Source: Nitrospinaceae bacterium (GTDB taxonomy: Bacteria > Nitrospinota > Nitrospinia > Nitrospinales > VA-1). Taken from it: a DNA stretch of 64,000 nucleotides. The translations under genes and the position numbers were made by a program. Under the pieces are notes generated by a model that saw only the letters and a list, made by a program, of their open reading frames with translations, was not told the origin of the DNA and did not search any database. Below, piece by piece: positions 52,226-60,345 of the stretch (position 1 is its first letter; the number at the start of each line of letters is the position of its first letter). Location of the stretch: positions 1-64,000 of the forward strand of contig JAJDAZ010000006.1 in assembly GCA_029261595.1 (NCBI GenBank), given 5' to 3'.

Positions 52226-54706
52226 TTATTGTACGGTAAATTCCTTGAACGTGATTTTTTTGACCCGGTCCCCGCCTTCTATCGCCTTGTTGAAATCGTT
52301 TTGCAGGCTTTTCTTCAGTTTTTCCTTCACGTAGAGAATGTCGTTGAAGAACTTCTTGTTCATGAGTTTTTCAACTGCCGCGACCGTTATTTTTTCGAAC
52401 ACGGGCAGGGCCTCCCGAATGACCTGTGCGCTTTCGGGGTCGGACATTTCCGCTTCCAGACTGAAACTCAAAACCCGGATATCGTCGACGGTATACGCCA
52501 CCGGCATAATGGTAGCCAATTGCACCGTGTGAGTGCTCGGAGCGAGTGCTGCCGCAAGACCGGTATTGGTTTCCGGGCTACTCACCTCTGCAGGTGGAAG
52601 GGGGGAGGAGCCAGGGGCTTCTGAACCCGTTGCGGAAGAGGGAGCTTCAACCCCTCCCAGAGCGGCGTTGAGCGCGGGGTTGGGTTGGGCCGCCGGTTCG
52701 TTTTCCGGTGGATTCTGAAGGGCCGGGTTTTCCTCTGGAGCCTTTGGTTTGAGAGCTTCCGGAACCTCGGACGTGTTTTTTGTCATTCCTGTGAGTTCGG
52801 GTGGGGCAAGGGTTTGCAGGGCAAAATAAGCGCCACCACCCGTCACCAGCACGGCCAGAATACCACCGACCAGGATAATTTTTCCAGTCTTGGTGGATGG
52901 GAGAGAGAAGAACAGAAATTTTTTCTTTGCCGGGGCAGAATATTCTTCATCGTCGTCCCCAGGCTCGTCGTATTGATCGCCCACCTCGTCATCGTCATCA
53001 TCGTCTTCATAATCCGCTTCCGAGAGTCCGAACTCATTTCTCTCCGGTTCTTCCTCAGGGTCTTCCTCTTCATCTGAGTCCATTGCGGTCTCGACTTCCG
53101 CCGGTTCTTCCGCACCTTCTTCCTCATCTGAGTCGATGGTTTCGGATGTCTCAGAAGATTCCTCATCAGGCTCCGCTTCATCCTCAGTGCTTTCATCATC
53201 CTGTGGTTCGGCGTCAGCTTCAGTGTCTTCGGTTTTCTTCAAGGCTTCCTGATCGGCGAAAGCTTCGGCCCACAGGTCATCCTCACTTTTTTCTTCCTCC
53301 TGCTGGGGTTCTTCGGAGGATTCGGAGTCAACGCCGTCTTCCCCGTCTTCGGCATCTTCGGGTTTTTTTAAAGCTTCCTGATCGGCGAAAGCTTCGGCCC
53401 AAAGGTCTTCTTCACTTTTTTCTTCATCCAGGGGTGTTTCCTCAGAAGGTTCCGGGGTCGCTGTATCCTCCGCCTGGGGTTCTGAAGATGGTGAGGATTC
53501 CGAGTCGGGGCTGTCTTCAATACTTTCCGGGTCGGGAGTTTCTTCTAAAGCTTCCTGAGCGTCCTGATCGGCGAAGGCTGCGGCCCACAGGTCATCCTCG
53601 CTTTTTTCTTCCTCCGGCGGTGCTTCGGCAGGCGGTTCTGCGGCGGTTTCTTCAGCCTGCGGTTCGGGGGTGGGTTCCGAGTCTGCTTTTTCTTCTCCGG
53701 TTTCAGGGTCTTCGGCATTTTTTAAAGCTTCCTGGTCGGCGAATGCTTCGGCCCATAGATCCTCATCACTTATTTCTTCTTCCTCCGGTGGTTCGGTTGC
53801 CGGCTCGGAGCCAGCGGTTTCTTGGTCTACGATTTCAATAAGGTCTTCAGAAATTCCTTCAGCATCTTCGGCTTGATCTGTATCAGGTAAAGGTTTTTCA
53901 TCATGATGAGCTTCCGCGACGGGATCTTCTTCTAAAGAGCTCCCGGCGGTTTCTGTTTCAGAGGGCAGGTTTTCTGTTTCGGCAGGAGCGATCGCTTCCT
54001 GGCCCTCCTCGGAGGTATCTGCAAGAAGCCCGTCGATTTCTTCCTCATCCAGGATCTGCGGTTCTGCATCATTCACGGTGGATTCGGTTTCGTCAAAATC
54101 TTCTTTTGACTCGACTCCTGCTTCCTCATCGAGGTCATTTTGAATTATTTCATCGAGGAGGGCATTCAAATCCTTCTCTTCCTCATCATCTTCAGGAGCG
54201 GGAGGGGTGCTGTTCTCTACTTCAGCCGGAGAATCTAATTCTTCATCAAATATGTTATCGAAAAGACGGTCCAGATCCTCATCGGAAGGCAACTCAGAAG
54301 CCTGAGGATCAGCCTCCGACGCAGGGGGCTCCGCAGATTCATCCACGACATCTTTATCGGAATCTCCCAGTTCCTCTTCAAGAAGCCGATCCAGATAGTC
54401 ATCGAGGTTTTTTTCATCGTCGAGAGACGGTTCCTCATTATCAAAATGGGGTTCGTTGGAATCCGGCGGGTCCTCCTGCAACCCGGAAAGGTAGTCATCG
54501 GCGGATTCCGTTTCCAGCCCGGAATCTATTTGCGCCAGAGGGGGGCCGGTCATCGAATCGTGGGAATGACTTATTTTGGCAAGAGGCTGCTTTTTTATGG
54601 AAAATTTGCTATTACAAGCCGCGCATTTTGCCGATAAATTCTTAGTAAGAGGTTCGGGAACATCTATTTCGTAAGCCGCTTGACATTCGGGGCAAACAAT
54701 TTTCAT
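52226..54706 (-). CDS. Acidic zinc-ribbon membrane protein with internal repeats and FliL-like C-terminus
   Basis: The 826-residue protein begins with an MJ0042-type zinc ribbon (Cys5, Cys8, Cys28, Cys31). About 560 extremely Glu/Asp/Pro/Ser-rich residues follow. A 16-residue motif of the type EDLWAEAFADQEALK recurs four times at roughly 312, 367, 429 and 473. One membrane helix lies at about 608-630. A Pro/Ala-rich linker leads to a C-terminal 100-residue domain (VRVLSFSLEAEMSD..., LKKSLQNDFNKA, KITFKEFTVQ) that faintly resembles FliL. The TTGATA-N18-TATAAT promoter lies at 54743-54772. Function unknown; a cell-envelope or flagellar-motor adaptor is possible. Confidence 0.8.
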   Translation of the reverse strand: MKIVCPECQAAYEIDVPEPLTKNLSAKCAACNSKFSIKKQPLAKISHSHDSMTGPPLAQIDSGLETESADDYLSGLQEDPPDSNEPHFDNEEPSLDDEKNLDDYLDRLLEEELGDSDKDVVDESAEPPASEADPQASELPSDEDLDRLFDNIFDEELDSPAEVENSTPPAPEDDEEEKDLNALLDEIIQNDLDEEAGVESKEDFDETESTVNDAEPQILDEEEIDGLLADTSEEGQEAIAPAETENLPSETETAGSSLEEDPVAEAHHDEKPLPDTDQAEDAEGISEDLIEIVDQETAGSEPATEPPEEEEISDEDLWAEAFADQEALKNAEDPETGEEKADSEPTPEPQAEETAAEPPAEAPPEEEKSEDDLWAAAFADQDAQEALEETPDPESIEDSPDSESSPSSEPQAEDTATPEPSEETPLDEEKSEEDLWAEAFADQEALKKPEDAEDGEDGVDSESSEEPQQEEEKSEDDLWAEAFADQEALKKTEDTEADAEPQDDESTEDEAEPDEESSETSETIDSDEEEGAEEPAEVETAMDSDEEEDPEEEPERNEFGLSEADYEDDDDDDEVGDQYDEPGDDDEEYSAPAKKKFLFFSLPSTKTGKIILVGGILAVLVTGGGAYFALQTLAPPELTGMTKNTSEVPEALKPKAPEENPALQNPPENEPAAQPNPALNAALGGVEAPSSATGSEAPGSSPLPPAEVSSPETNTGLAAALAPSTHTVQLATIMPVAYTVDDIRVLSFSLEAEMSDPESAQVIREALPVFEKITVAAVEKLMNKKFFNDILYVKEKLKKSLQNDFNKAIEGGDRVKKITFKEFTVQ
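53242..53775 (-). repeat. Four in-frame coding repeats of an EDLWAEAFADQ motif
   Basis: DNA repeats encode (E)DLWAxAFADQxAxxx at about 53242-53290, 53373-53421, 53560-53608 and 53725-53775. They are separated by 40-60 residues of acidic, Pro/Ser/Thr-rich linker. Copies 1, 3 and 4 keep LWAEAFADQEALK; copy 2 has LWAAAFADQDAQ. Conserved hydrophobic residues in an otherwise disordered chain look like short linear binding motifs. Confidence 0.8.
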
Positions 54707-54742
54707 AAGGACTTGTTTTTTTTTAAGTTAGGGCATTGGTAC

Positions 54743-54772
54743 ATTATATTCTTTTTTTTTGACAGATATCAA
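54743..54772 (-). promoter_or_regulatory. Sigma-70 promoter of the zinc-ribbon protein gene
   Basis: On the minus strand TTGATA is followed after 18 nt by TATAAT, about 40 nt before the ATG at 54706. Confidence 0.7.
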
Positions 54773-54837
54773 CAAAATCCCTTAAAAAATTGACCAAAAA
54801 CCTTGATTAACCCCTTGTTTTCATTTTTGGTAGAAAA

Positions 54838-54866
54838 TTGACAAGGCAAAGAGACTTCCCTATAAT
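54838..54866 (+). promoter_or_regulatory. Consensus sigma-70 promoter of the lytic transglycosylase gene
   Basis: TTGACA, 17 nt, TATAAT: a perfect consensus with optimal spacing. The start is expected near 54873, about 80 nt before the ATG at 54952. Confidence 0.9.
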
Positions 54867-54951
54867 CAGGTGGCTTTATTTCGCCTGGATAATGCGGGAT
54901 TTTGCGATGGTGATTCCCTTTGATTATTCACCCTGAAAATAAACTTTCCAG

Positions 54952-55623
54952 ATGATTTTTTCCAAGACATTTAAAACGATTCTTCCAACGGTTCTCGCTG
55001 TTTCCTGTTTGGGTTTTTTTATTGAAAAACCGGAATATCCCGTCTCCGGATTGTCCCCCTCCCATACCGCGCAGGAAAAATGGGAGAGCCGGGTTTTTGG
55101 GCCCACCTTGAAAGGCACAGAGGTTACAAAGGTTCCCATGAGGGCGGGAGCCAGGGATCAGGTTGCCAAAATCCTGTCGAATTATAAAACCGGACTGAGG
55201 CCGGGGTTCAAGGATCAGCTGCCGGAATTGATTATCAAGGAAAGCAATAAATATGGGTACGATCCGTTTTTATTGACCGCCCTCATAATAACCGAAAGTT
55301 CTGTCAACAACTGGGCGCGGTCCCGCCGGGGGGCCATGGGGTTGATGCAGATTCGCCCGCATACGGCGGTTGCCATGGCGAAAGAAACGCAACAACAATG
55401 GAAGGGCAAGCCCACCTTATTCGATCCGGGGGTCAATATCGCACTGGGGGCCTACTACCTGAATAAACTGATCAACAGGTTTGGAGATTTACGTTTGGCC
55501 CTGGAAGCTTATAACCATGGTCCGACAAAATTATCCTCGTATTTAAGAAAGGGCAAAAAGCCCACGGAGTATTCCAAAAGGGTGATCGATCAATACGAAA
55601 TGATTCGGCCTCAGCCCATTTAA
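54952..55623 (+). CDS. Lytic transglycosylase (SLT domain)
   Basis: The enzyme cleaves the glycan strand of murein with formation of 1,6-anhydro-muramic acid. The 223-residue protein has an N-terminal hydrophobic segment (TILPTVLAVSCLGFF) acting as signal or anchor. The SLT domain has ALIITESSVNNW with the catalytic Glu, RRGAMGLMQIRPHTA and LALEAYNHGP. It lies behind a perfect promoter and next to a di-haem lipoprotein gene. Confidence 0.93.
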   Translation: MIFSKTFKTILPTVLAVSCLGFFIEKPEYPVSGLSPSHTAQEKWESRVFGPTLKGTEVTKVPMRAGARDQVAKILSNYKTGLRPGFKDQLPELIIKESNKYGYDPFLLTALIITESSVNNWARSRRGAMGLMQIRPHTAVAMAKETQQQWKGKPTLFDPGVNIALGAYYLNKLINRFGDLRLALEAYNHGPTKLSSYLRKGKKPTEYSKRVIDQYEMIRPQPI

Positions 55624-55909
55624 AAAGACCCTGCATAATTTATACGGATGGAGGATTTTTTTGGGATGGAGCAGGATGAAAAATTCTTTCCCCGGAAAAG
55701 GTGAATAATAAAACCTGCCGGTTGATCACAGAAAATGTTTGGGACAGCCTCAAACCTGGCACCACCGGCAGACATTTCTCAGCGCAACCCATAATCCAGA
55801 ACGGGTCACTGCCGGCTTTCGACAAATGTTTTTTTTTGAACGACCATCCTGTCCACGGTATCATTGTTTGAAGTCCATGCCTTTTTTCAGAATCTATTTC
55901 CGGATTGAA

Positions 55910-56374
55910 ATGCCGTCTAAAGCTGACAAAAAATTCTCCCCATCTGTAAGAGTGCTTCCGCTTTGGACACGCATCTTTTACGCAAAGCGACTGAATAAAA
56001 TCCATTGCCTGGCATTGCTTGGGCTCATGGTGGTCTTTGCGAGCGGGTGCGCTGAGCGGCGTATTGAAGATGCCTTTGATGGGAAGCTCTCCTCGTCCAA
56101 GAGTAATTATATTATTAATGAATACTGCAAAAGCTGTCACATTCATAAAAATTTTGATCCTGCCGAGCATGTTAAAACGGTCCGAGCGAGTTATAAAAGG
56201 CGTTATTTCAGAAGAGCCAGACAATGCCGGGCTTGCCATTACATAGAAAAAAACTGGGTCACCAACAATTACCATCGGAAAACCAGAAACCCCAAGCAGG
56301 CCAATCGCGGTAGCTATAAATCTTTTGAAAAAGCTGAAATCAAGCAGATGAAAAAAAACGGGAAGAAAAAATAA
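55910..56374 (+). CDS. Di-haem c-type cytochrome lipoprotein
   Basis: The 154-residue protein has a hydrophobic segment ending in VVFASGC (Cys47), a lipobox. The mature part has two haem c attachment motifs, CKSCH (73-77) and CRACH (106-110), and a very basic C-terminus. It is expected to be exported and tethered to a membrane, where it would carry electrons. The start is uncertain. ATG 55910 gives a long basic leader; ATG 55877 is an alternative, and the frame remains open further upstream. No oxidase or dehydrogenase partner is adjacent. Confidence 0.75.
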   Translation: MPSKADKKFSPSVRVLPLWTRIFYAKRLNKIHCLALLGLMVVFASGCAERRIEDAFDGKLSSSKSNYIINEYCKSCHIHKNFDPAEHVKTVRASYKRRYFRRARQCRACHYIEKNWVTNNYHRKTRNPKQANRGSYKSFEKAEIKQMKKNGKKK

Positions 56375-56540
56375 GACGTTTTTAACGAGCCTCGAAAAAC
56401 CCAATTAAGGTCCCCTTGGCACCAGGTTATATAAATGCGATTTTTGCGCAGGCGGATTGGTCTTCCAATGCTTTATCCTTCTTATCCGCCTCAAGCTCAA
56501 GGTTGTTGATTTGAGATTCCGATCAATCACATCTGGAATA

Positions 56541-58679
56541 ATGCGTGCCAGCGCAGGGTTCCCTCTGTTGCCTGTCCTGCTATGGGTCATCGTGTTAGCC
56601 GTTGCCGTTCGGGCCACCGACAGCTTCGCCTTTTCTTTTGAGAAAATTGATATTCAAAGTAAATTCGGTGAGCGGTTTCTGGCGGAACTGGATGTTCTGC
56701 TTGAGGAGGACGGTGAATTTCAGGTCCAGATTGGCGATTCAGAGGATTACCAGCGTCTCGAACTGGAGCGTCCAAAAATCATCGATGACCTCGAGATTGT
56801 GGCTTCTACAGAAACGGCAGGTAAAAGAAGAACCCTGCAAGTGGTTTCTGGAAGCCCCCTGTTTTATCCCTCTTTTTATTTGGTCATTCGCGGGGCTTAC
56901 AAGGGCGGGACGCTTCTGGAGAATTACCTGGTCACGGTGGATTTTCAACAAAATCTTGCGTTGAATGTCAAAAATCCAAAAAATAAAAAGCAGAAAGAAT
57001 CTATTTCTCCGAATAAAGAAAAGGTGGATTTACTGCAAGGCGGAGAAGCCGCGGAAAATTTAACGGTGGATGCGGAAACTCCGAAACAAGCCAAAGCGGA
57101 AGCGGTAAAAGGGGAGGATGAAAATGCCATTCCCCTTCTGGACAACGATCAGAACGAACCCTCCGGCATTCCTTCCCGCGTCAACGCCCCTTCCTGGATG
57201 GCCAAACCCCCGGCAGAATTACAGGGAGTAAGGGGCAAGGACTCCTTTTTTCCTGGTGCCACCTGGGTTTCCCCCAGGATATTTCCAGACAAAATGCCGC
57301 CGATGGATTCGCCTCAATCGGCGGTAGACGCTGAGCAGGCAACGAATCAAGTATCGACCAAGGAGTCGATGGAGCCCCAACAAAAGACCCCTTCGAATCA
57401 AATGGAGGCGACGCCTGTGCCGAAGCAGGATCTACGGGTCCCGGTATCTTCGGAGTCTGGTTACGGCCCTTTGGCTCAGGGAGAGAATCTTTTTTCCGTC
57501 GTTAAAAAACTCAATTACGCGGCTTCGGATGCGAACCGCGTGGCCGTCGCACTCTGGATGGATAACCCGGATAGTTTTCTGTATGGAAATATGAATGGGA
57601 TCAAAAGCGGAAGTCGGTTGAATCTGGAAAGCCTGGAGAAGCGGCTGGAAGAAATCGACTCCCAAAGGGCCAGGGAAGTGCTGGACAGTCAGTGGCGAGA
57701 ATGGCAATTGATGCGGGAAAAGCTGGCCGCAGTTCCAAGCGACGTCTTTAAAGGTTTGACACAGGAAATTCCGCTTCCTTCGGAAACCGAAGATGAAAAG
57801 AAAATGATTTTTGAGATGCTCCGGGACTGGAAAGAAACCTGGGAAATGGGCGATCTGGACCGGCATCTGGCGCATTTTTCCGATCGAAGCTCCAGCCAGA
57901 TTGAACAGGATTTCGCCAATATTCGGTTTCTGAAAAAACGCATGTTCGTCCGCCACAACCAGGTGAAGCTACGGATTCAGCAGGCTTCCCTGGTGTTGAA
58001 TGAGGGGGAGACGATGGTTTCGTTTGGGCAGAGTTTTTCTTCCGGGAAAATGGAGAGCTATGGGCGCAAGGACATCGGCGTGGTTTGGGAGGACGGGGCG
58101 TGGAAAATTCTCAAAGAAAAATTCAAAGTCAATGAGTATCTGGAAAAGCACGAATCCGACGATTTGACAACCTCGGCGGATGAAGAAATTTTTTCCAGGG
58201 AAAGAACCATTGCGGTCCCGTTTGTTATCCATGCTTCCAGTCATCTCGATTTTTCCATGGCCACTCAGGCAGTGAACCAGTTAAGACGGCTGGGATACAA
58301 TGCGTATTCCTCTCCGGTTAATATTTCCCGAAACAGAAAAATTTTCAGGGTTTATGTCGGGCGTTTTCCCAGTATGGATCTGGCCGGGGAACTGGCAACG
58401 AAACTCAAGCGAAATGTTTTTTCCCGATATGCGATTCCGGTTAATTATCCGTATGCATTTATGATGGGGGAATTTGCTTCGGAAAATGAGGCTGAAACCC
58501 TGATCCTCAATTTAAGGTCGGTGGGATTCTCTCCCTTGTTGTTTACTTTCAGCGAAAAGGAATTCTTGAATCCCAGGTTTCGGGTCTACCTGGGAGCTTT
58601 TGCTGCGGAAAAAGATTCCAGGAAATTATCGAATGAATTAACAGCCCATAATTTTCCCCATAAACTGGTGACCCATTAA
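56541..58679 (+). CDS. FimV-like envelope protein with SPOR-type repeats
   Basis: The 712-residue protein has a signal/anchor (LLPVLLWVIVLAVAV) and an N-terminal region (FSFEKIDIQSKFGERFLAELDV) resembling FimV. A long Gln/Pro/Glu-rich linker follows (about 165-310). A helical section comes next, then a domain with WKETWEMGDLDRHLAHFSD and WKILKEKFKVNEYL that resembles SnoaL/NTF2-type modules. Two C-terminal SPOR-like repeats (FRVYVGRF and FRVYLGAF cores) probably bind murein. The start at 56541 is set by the signal peptide. A role in polarity or envelope assembly is inferred from FimV only. Confidence 0.75.
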   Translation: MRASAGFPLLPVLLWVIVLAVAVRATDSFAFSFEKIDIQSKFGERFLAELDVLLEEDGEFQVQIGDSEDYQRLELERPKIIDDLEIVASTETAGKRRTLQVVSGSPLFYPSFYLVIRGAYKGGTLLENYLVTVDFQQNLALNVKNPKNKKQKESISPNKEKVDLLQGGEAAENLTVDAETPKQAKAEAVKGEDENAIPLLDNDQNEPSGIPSRVNAPSWMAKPPAELQGVRGKDSFFPGATWVSPRIFPDKMPPMDSPQSAVDAEQATNQVSTKESMEPQQKTPSNQMEATPVPKQDLRVPVSSESGYGPLAQGENLFSVVKKLNYAASDANRVAVALWMDNPDSFLYGNMNGIKSGSRLNLESLEKRLEEIDSQRAREVLDSQWREWQLMREKLAAVPSDVFKGLTQEIPLPSETEDEKKMIFEMLRDWKETWEMGDLDRHLAHFSDRSSSQIEQDFANIRFLKKRMFVRHNQVKLRIQQASLVLNEGETMVSFGQSFSSGKMESYGRKDIGVVWEDGAWKILKEKFKVNEYLEKHESDDLTTSADEEIFSRERTIAVPFVIHASSHLDFSMATQAVNQLRRLGYNAYSSPVNISRNRKIFRVYVGRFPSMDLAGELATKLKRNVFSRYAIPVNYPYAFMMGEFASENEAETLILNLRSVGFSPLLFTFSEKEFLNPRFRVYLGAFAAEKDSRKLSNELTAHNFPHKLVTH

Positions 58680-58733
58680 AACCCTGGATAGGACTGGGCT
58701 TTCCAGTGGTCCGGAAGGTTCAGGAACAAAAAA

Positions 58734-58762
58734 AACCGCCTCCTTGGGGAGGCGGTTTTCAT
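58734..58762. terminator. Bidirectional terminator between the FimV-like and HU genes
   Basis: A perfect 10-bp stem AACCGCCTCC/GGAGGCGGTT has loop ttgg. T-rich sequence follows on the plus strand and a long T-run on the minus strand. Confidence 0.92.
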
Positions 58763-58789
58763 TATCTGACGCTTTTTAAAATGAGTCTT

Positions 58790-59068
58790 TTACAAAGAAG
58801 TCTTTAATGTGGGAGCGGGTTTAAAGCCTACGGTTTTACTGGCCTTAATTTTAATCTCTTCCCCGGTTTGCGGGTTTCTGCCTTTTCGGGCTTTTCGGCT
58901 TCTCACGGTAAACGTTCCAAAACCTGGGTAGGCAAACCGTTTTTCTTTTTTGATCGATTTTGAAATATTCTCGAAAACCGCATCAAGCACGTCCCCGGTC
59001 AACCGTTTCGATAAAGCTGTGTCTTTACAAGTTTTAATTACACTGGTAATCAATTCATCCTTTGTCAC
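58790..59068 (-). CDS. HU family DNA-binding protein
   Basis: This small histone-like dimer bends DNA. The 92-residue sequence has the helical N-terminus MTKDELITSVIKTCKDTALS and the signature GFGTFTVRSRKARKGRNPQTG with the DNA-gripping arm, then KIKASKTVGFKPAPTLK. A consensus promoter lies at 59110-59138 and a strong terminator at 58734-58762, so it forms its own unit. HU, IHF-alpha and IHF-beta are not distinguished here. Confidence 0.96.
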   Translation of the reverse strand: MTKDELITSVIKTCKDTALSKRLTGDVLDAVFENISKSIKKEKRFAYPGFGTFTVRSRKARKGRNPQTGEEIKIKASKTVGFKPAPTLKTSL

Positions 59069-59109
59069 TGATTTTCCCCTCCTCTCTATATTGTTATTCC
59101 GGCGCGTGC

Positions 59110-59138
59110 ATTATTGAAAAACCAGCACTGAATGTCAA
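59110..59138 (-). promoter_or_regulatory. Sigma-70 promoter of the HU gene
   Basis: On the minus strand TTGACA is followed after 17 nt by AATAAT, about 42 nt before the HU start codon. Confidence 0.8.
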
Positions 59139-59289
59139 TTAAAAAAACCAGCTTTTCAAATTGTTCCCCCTCGCAGAATCAGTTTTCAAGCCTTGCAGGG
59201 TCGGTCTATGTTAGAATAGCCGAATATATGGCATTGAAACCCTTGCTTTAATTTTTAAAATAGTTTATTTGAAAAATAAAGGTTGGAAC

Positions 59290-59844
59290 ATGGCTAAACT
59301 AAAAATTGCCAGGCTTGGAAATCCTATATTGCGGCAGATCGCACAGCCTGTGGATATTAAAGAATTGCGCGACCCGGACAGTGAGCTTCAGGTGTTCATT
59401 GAAGGCATGGTGGAAACCATGAGAACCGACGGGGGCGTGGGATTGGCGGCGCCGCAAGTGTCCCGGTCTATTCAACTGGTCACTCTGGAATGTGAAGAGA
59501 ACGAACGCTACCCGGAGGCGACCGGCATTCCCTTGACCGTGCTGGCCAATCCGGTGATCACCCGCTACAGTGAAGGCACGGCGCTTGGCTGGGAGAGTTG
59601 CCTGAGCCTGATAGATTTTCGCGGGCTGGTTCGACGTTCCCGGGAAGTGACGGTGGAAGCGTTCGATCGCGATGGAGAAAAAACCGTCATCGAAGCTACG
59701 GGTTTTTTGGCCATCGTCCTTCAGCATGAGATCGATCATTTGAACGGCAAAGTTTTTCTCGACCGTATGGAAGATCTGACCAAGCTTGCGTATATGGAAG
59801 AGTTTGAAACCTATTGGGCCAAGGAGGAGGCGGCAGAAACATGA
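59290..59844 (+). CDS. def: Peptide deformylase
   Basis: Def removes the formyl group from nascent proteins using a bound metal. The 184-residue protein has GGVGLAAPQVS (motif 1), ESCLSLIDFRGLVRR with the metal Cys (motif 2; the usual EGCLS is ESCLS here), and VLQHEIDHLNGKVFLDRM (motif 3). The ATG at 59290 follows AAAGG; an in-frame upstream ATG at 59269 lacks support. The neighbouring fmt gene of many genomes is absent. Confidence 0.95.
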   Translation: MAKLKIARLGNPILRQIAQPVDIKELRDPDSELQVFIEGMVETMRTDGGVGLAAPQVSRSIQLVTLECEENERYPEATGIPLTVLANPVITRYSEGTALGWESCLSLIDFRGLVRRSREVTVEAFDRDGEKTVIEATGFLAIVLQHEIDHLNGKVFLDRMEDLTKLAYMEEFETYWAKEEAAET

Positions 59845-59883
59845 GGAATGGGGCAGGGGTATTCAAGCTGGGAAGACAAAACG

Positions 59884-60237
59884 ATGACTGAAGCATCCAA
59901 CTCTCTGGATGAGGAAATTTATCAGCTTTATCAGGAGCCCGCCATTGGTTCCGGATATTCCAATATGTATGGCGAGGAAAACCTGCAGAGGTTGGTGGAA
60001 AAGTACCGGAGCCTCAACCCGGAAGGTCAGGCCAGGATGCGGGATTTGGTTGTGAGCTTTTCCGGATCAGTGGATTTGGCCTCCAGTTTTGTTTCGGTCG
60101 CGGTTCTGCACGCACTGGGCATGGACGATGCAGTTAAACAAGCCTACCTTTTAGCTGAAAGCCGGGACGACGCGGAATCCTTTCAGCAACATTTCGATAT
60201 CGGCATTTCTCTTGCCGATCATTTTGTGAAAGGCTGA
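59884..60237 (+). CDS. Hypothetical soluble protein (117 aa)
   Basis: I do not recognise this product, which is largely helical with an acidic N-terminus (MTEASNSLDEEIYQLYQEPA). It has a SSFVSVAVLHALGMDDAV stretch and no membrane or signal sequence. The ATG at 59884 is preferred; an ATG at 59848 lies directly after the def stop and extends the frame by 12 residues. Coupling to def is likely given the 40-nt gap. Confidence 0.65.
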   Translation: MTEASNSLDEEIYQLYQEPAIGSGYSNMYGEENLQRLVEKYRSLNPEGQARMRDLVVSFSGSVDLASSFVSVAVLHALGMDDAVKQAYLLAESRDDAESFQQHFDIGISLADHFVKG

Positions 60238-60345
60238 CCCGGCCACGCTGAGAGAGCTTTCGGGTCGATGCCTGCCTGGCTCCTGAACCCTGGAGAATTT
60301 TTGAAAACTTCCCTCTGCGGTTCTAAACCTTCTTCTATTCCGGAT

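Noticed and set aside
52897-53841. A long Arg/His/Pro-rich plus-strand frame opposite the acidic protein
   Set aside because: It is the antisense of Glu/Asp codons; the minus-strand gene explains the region fully.
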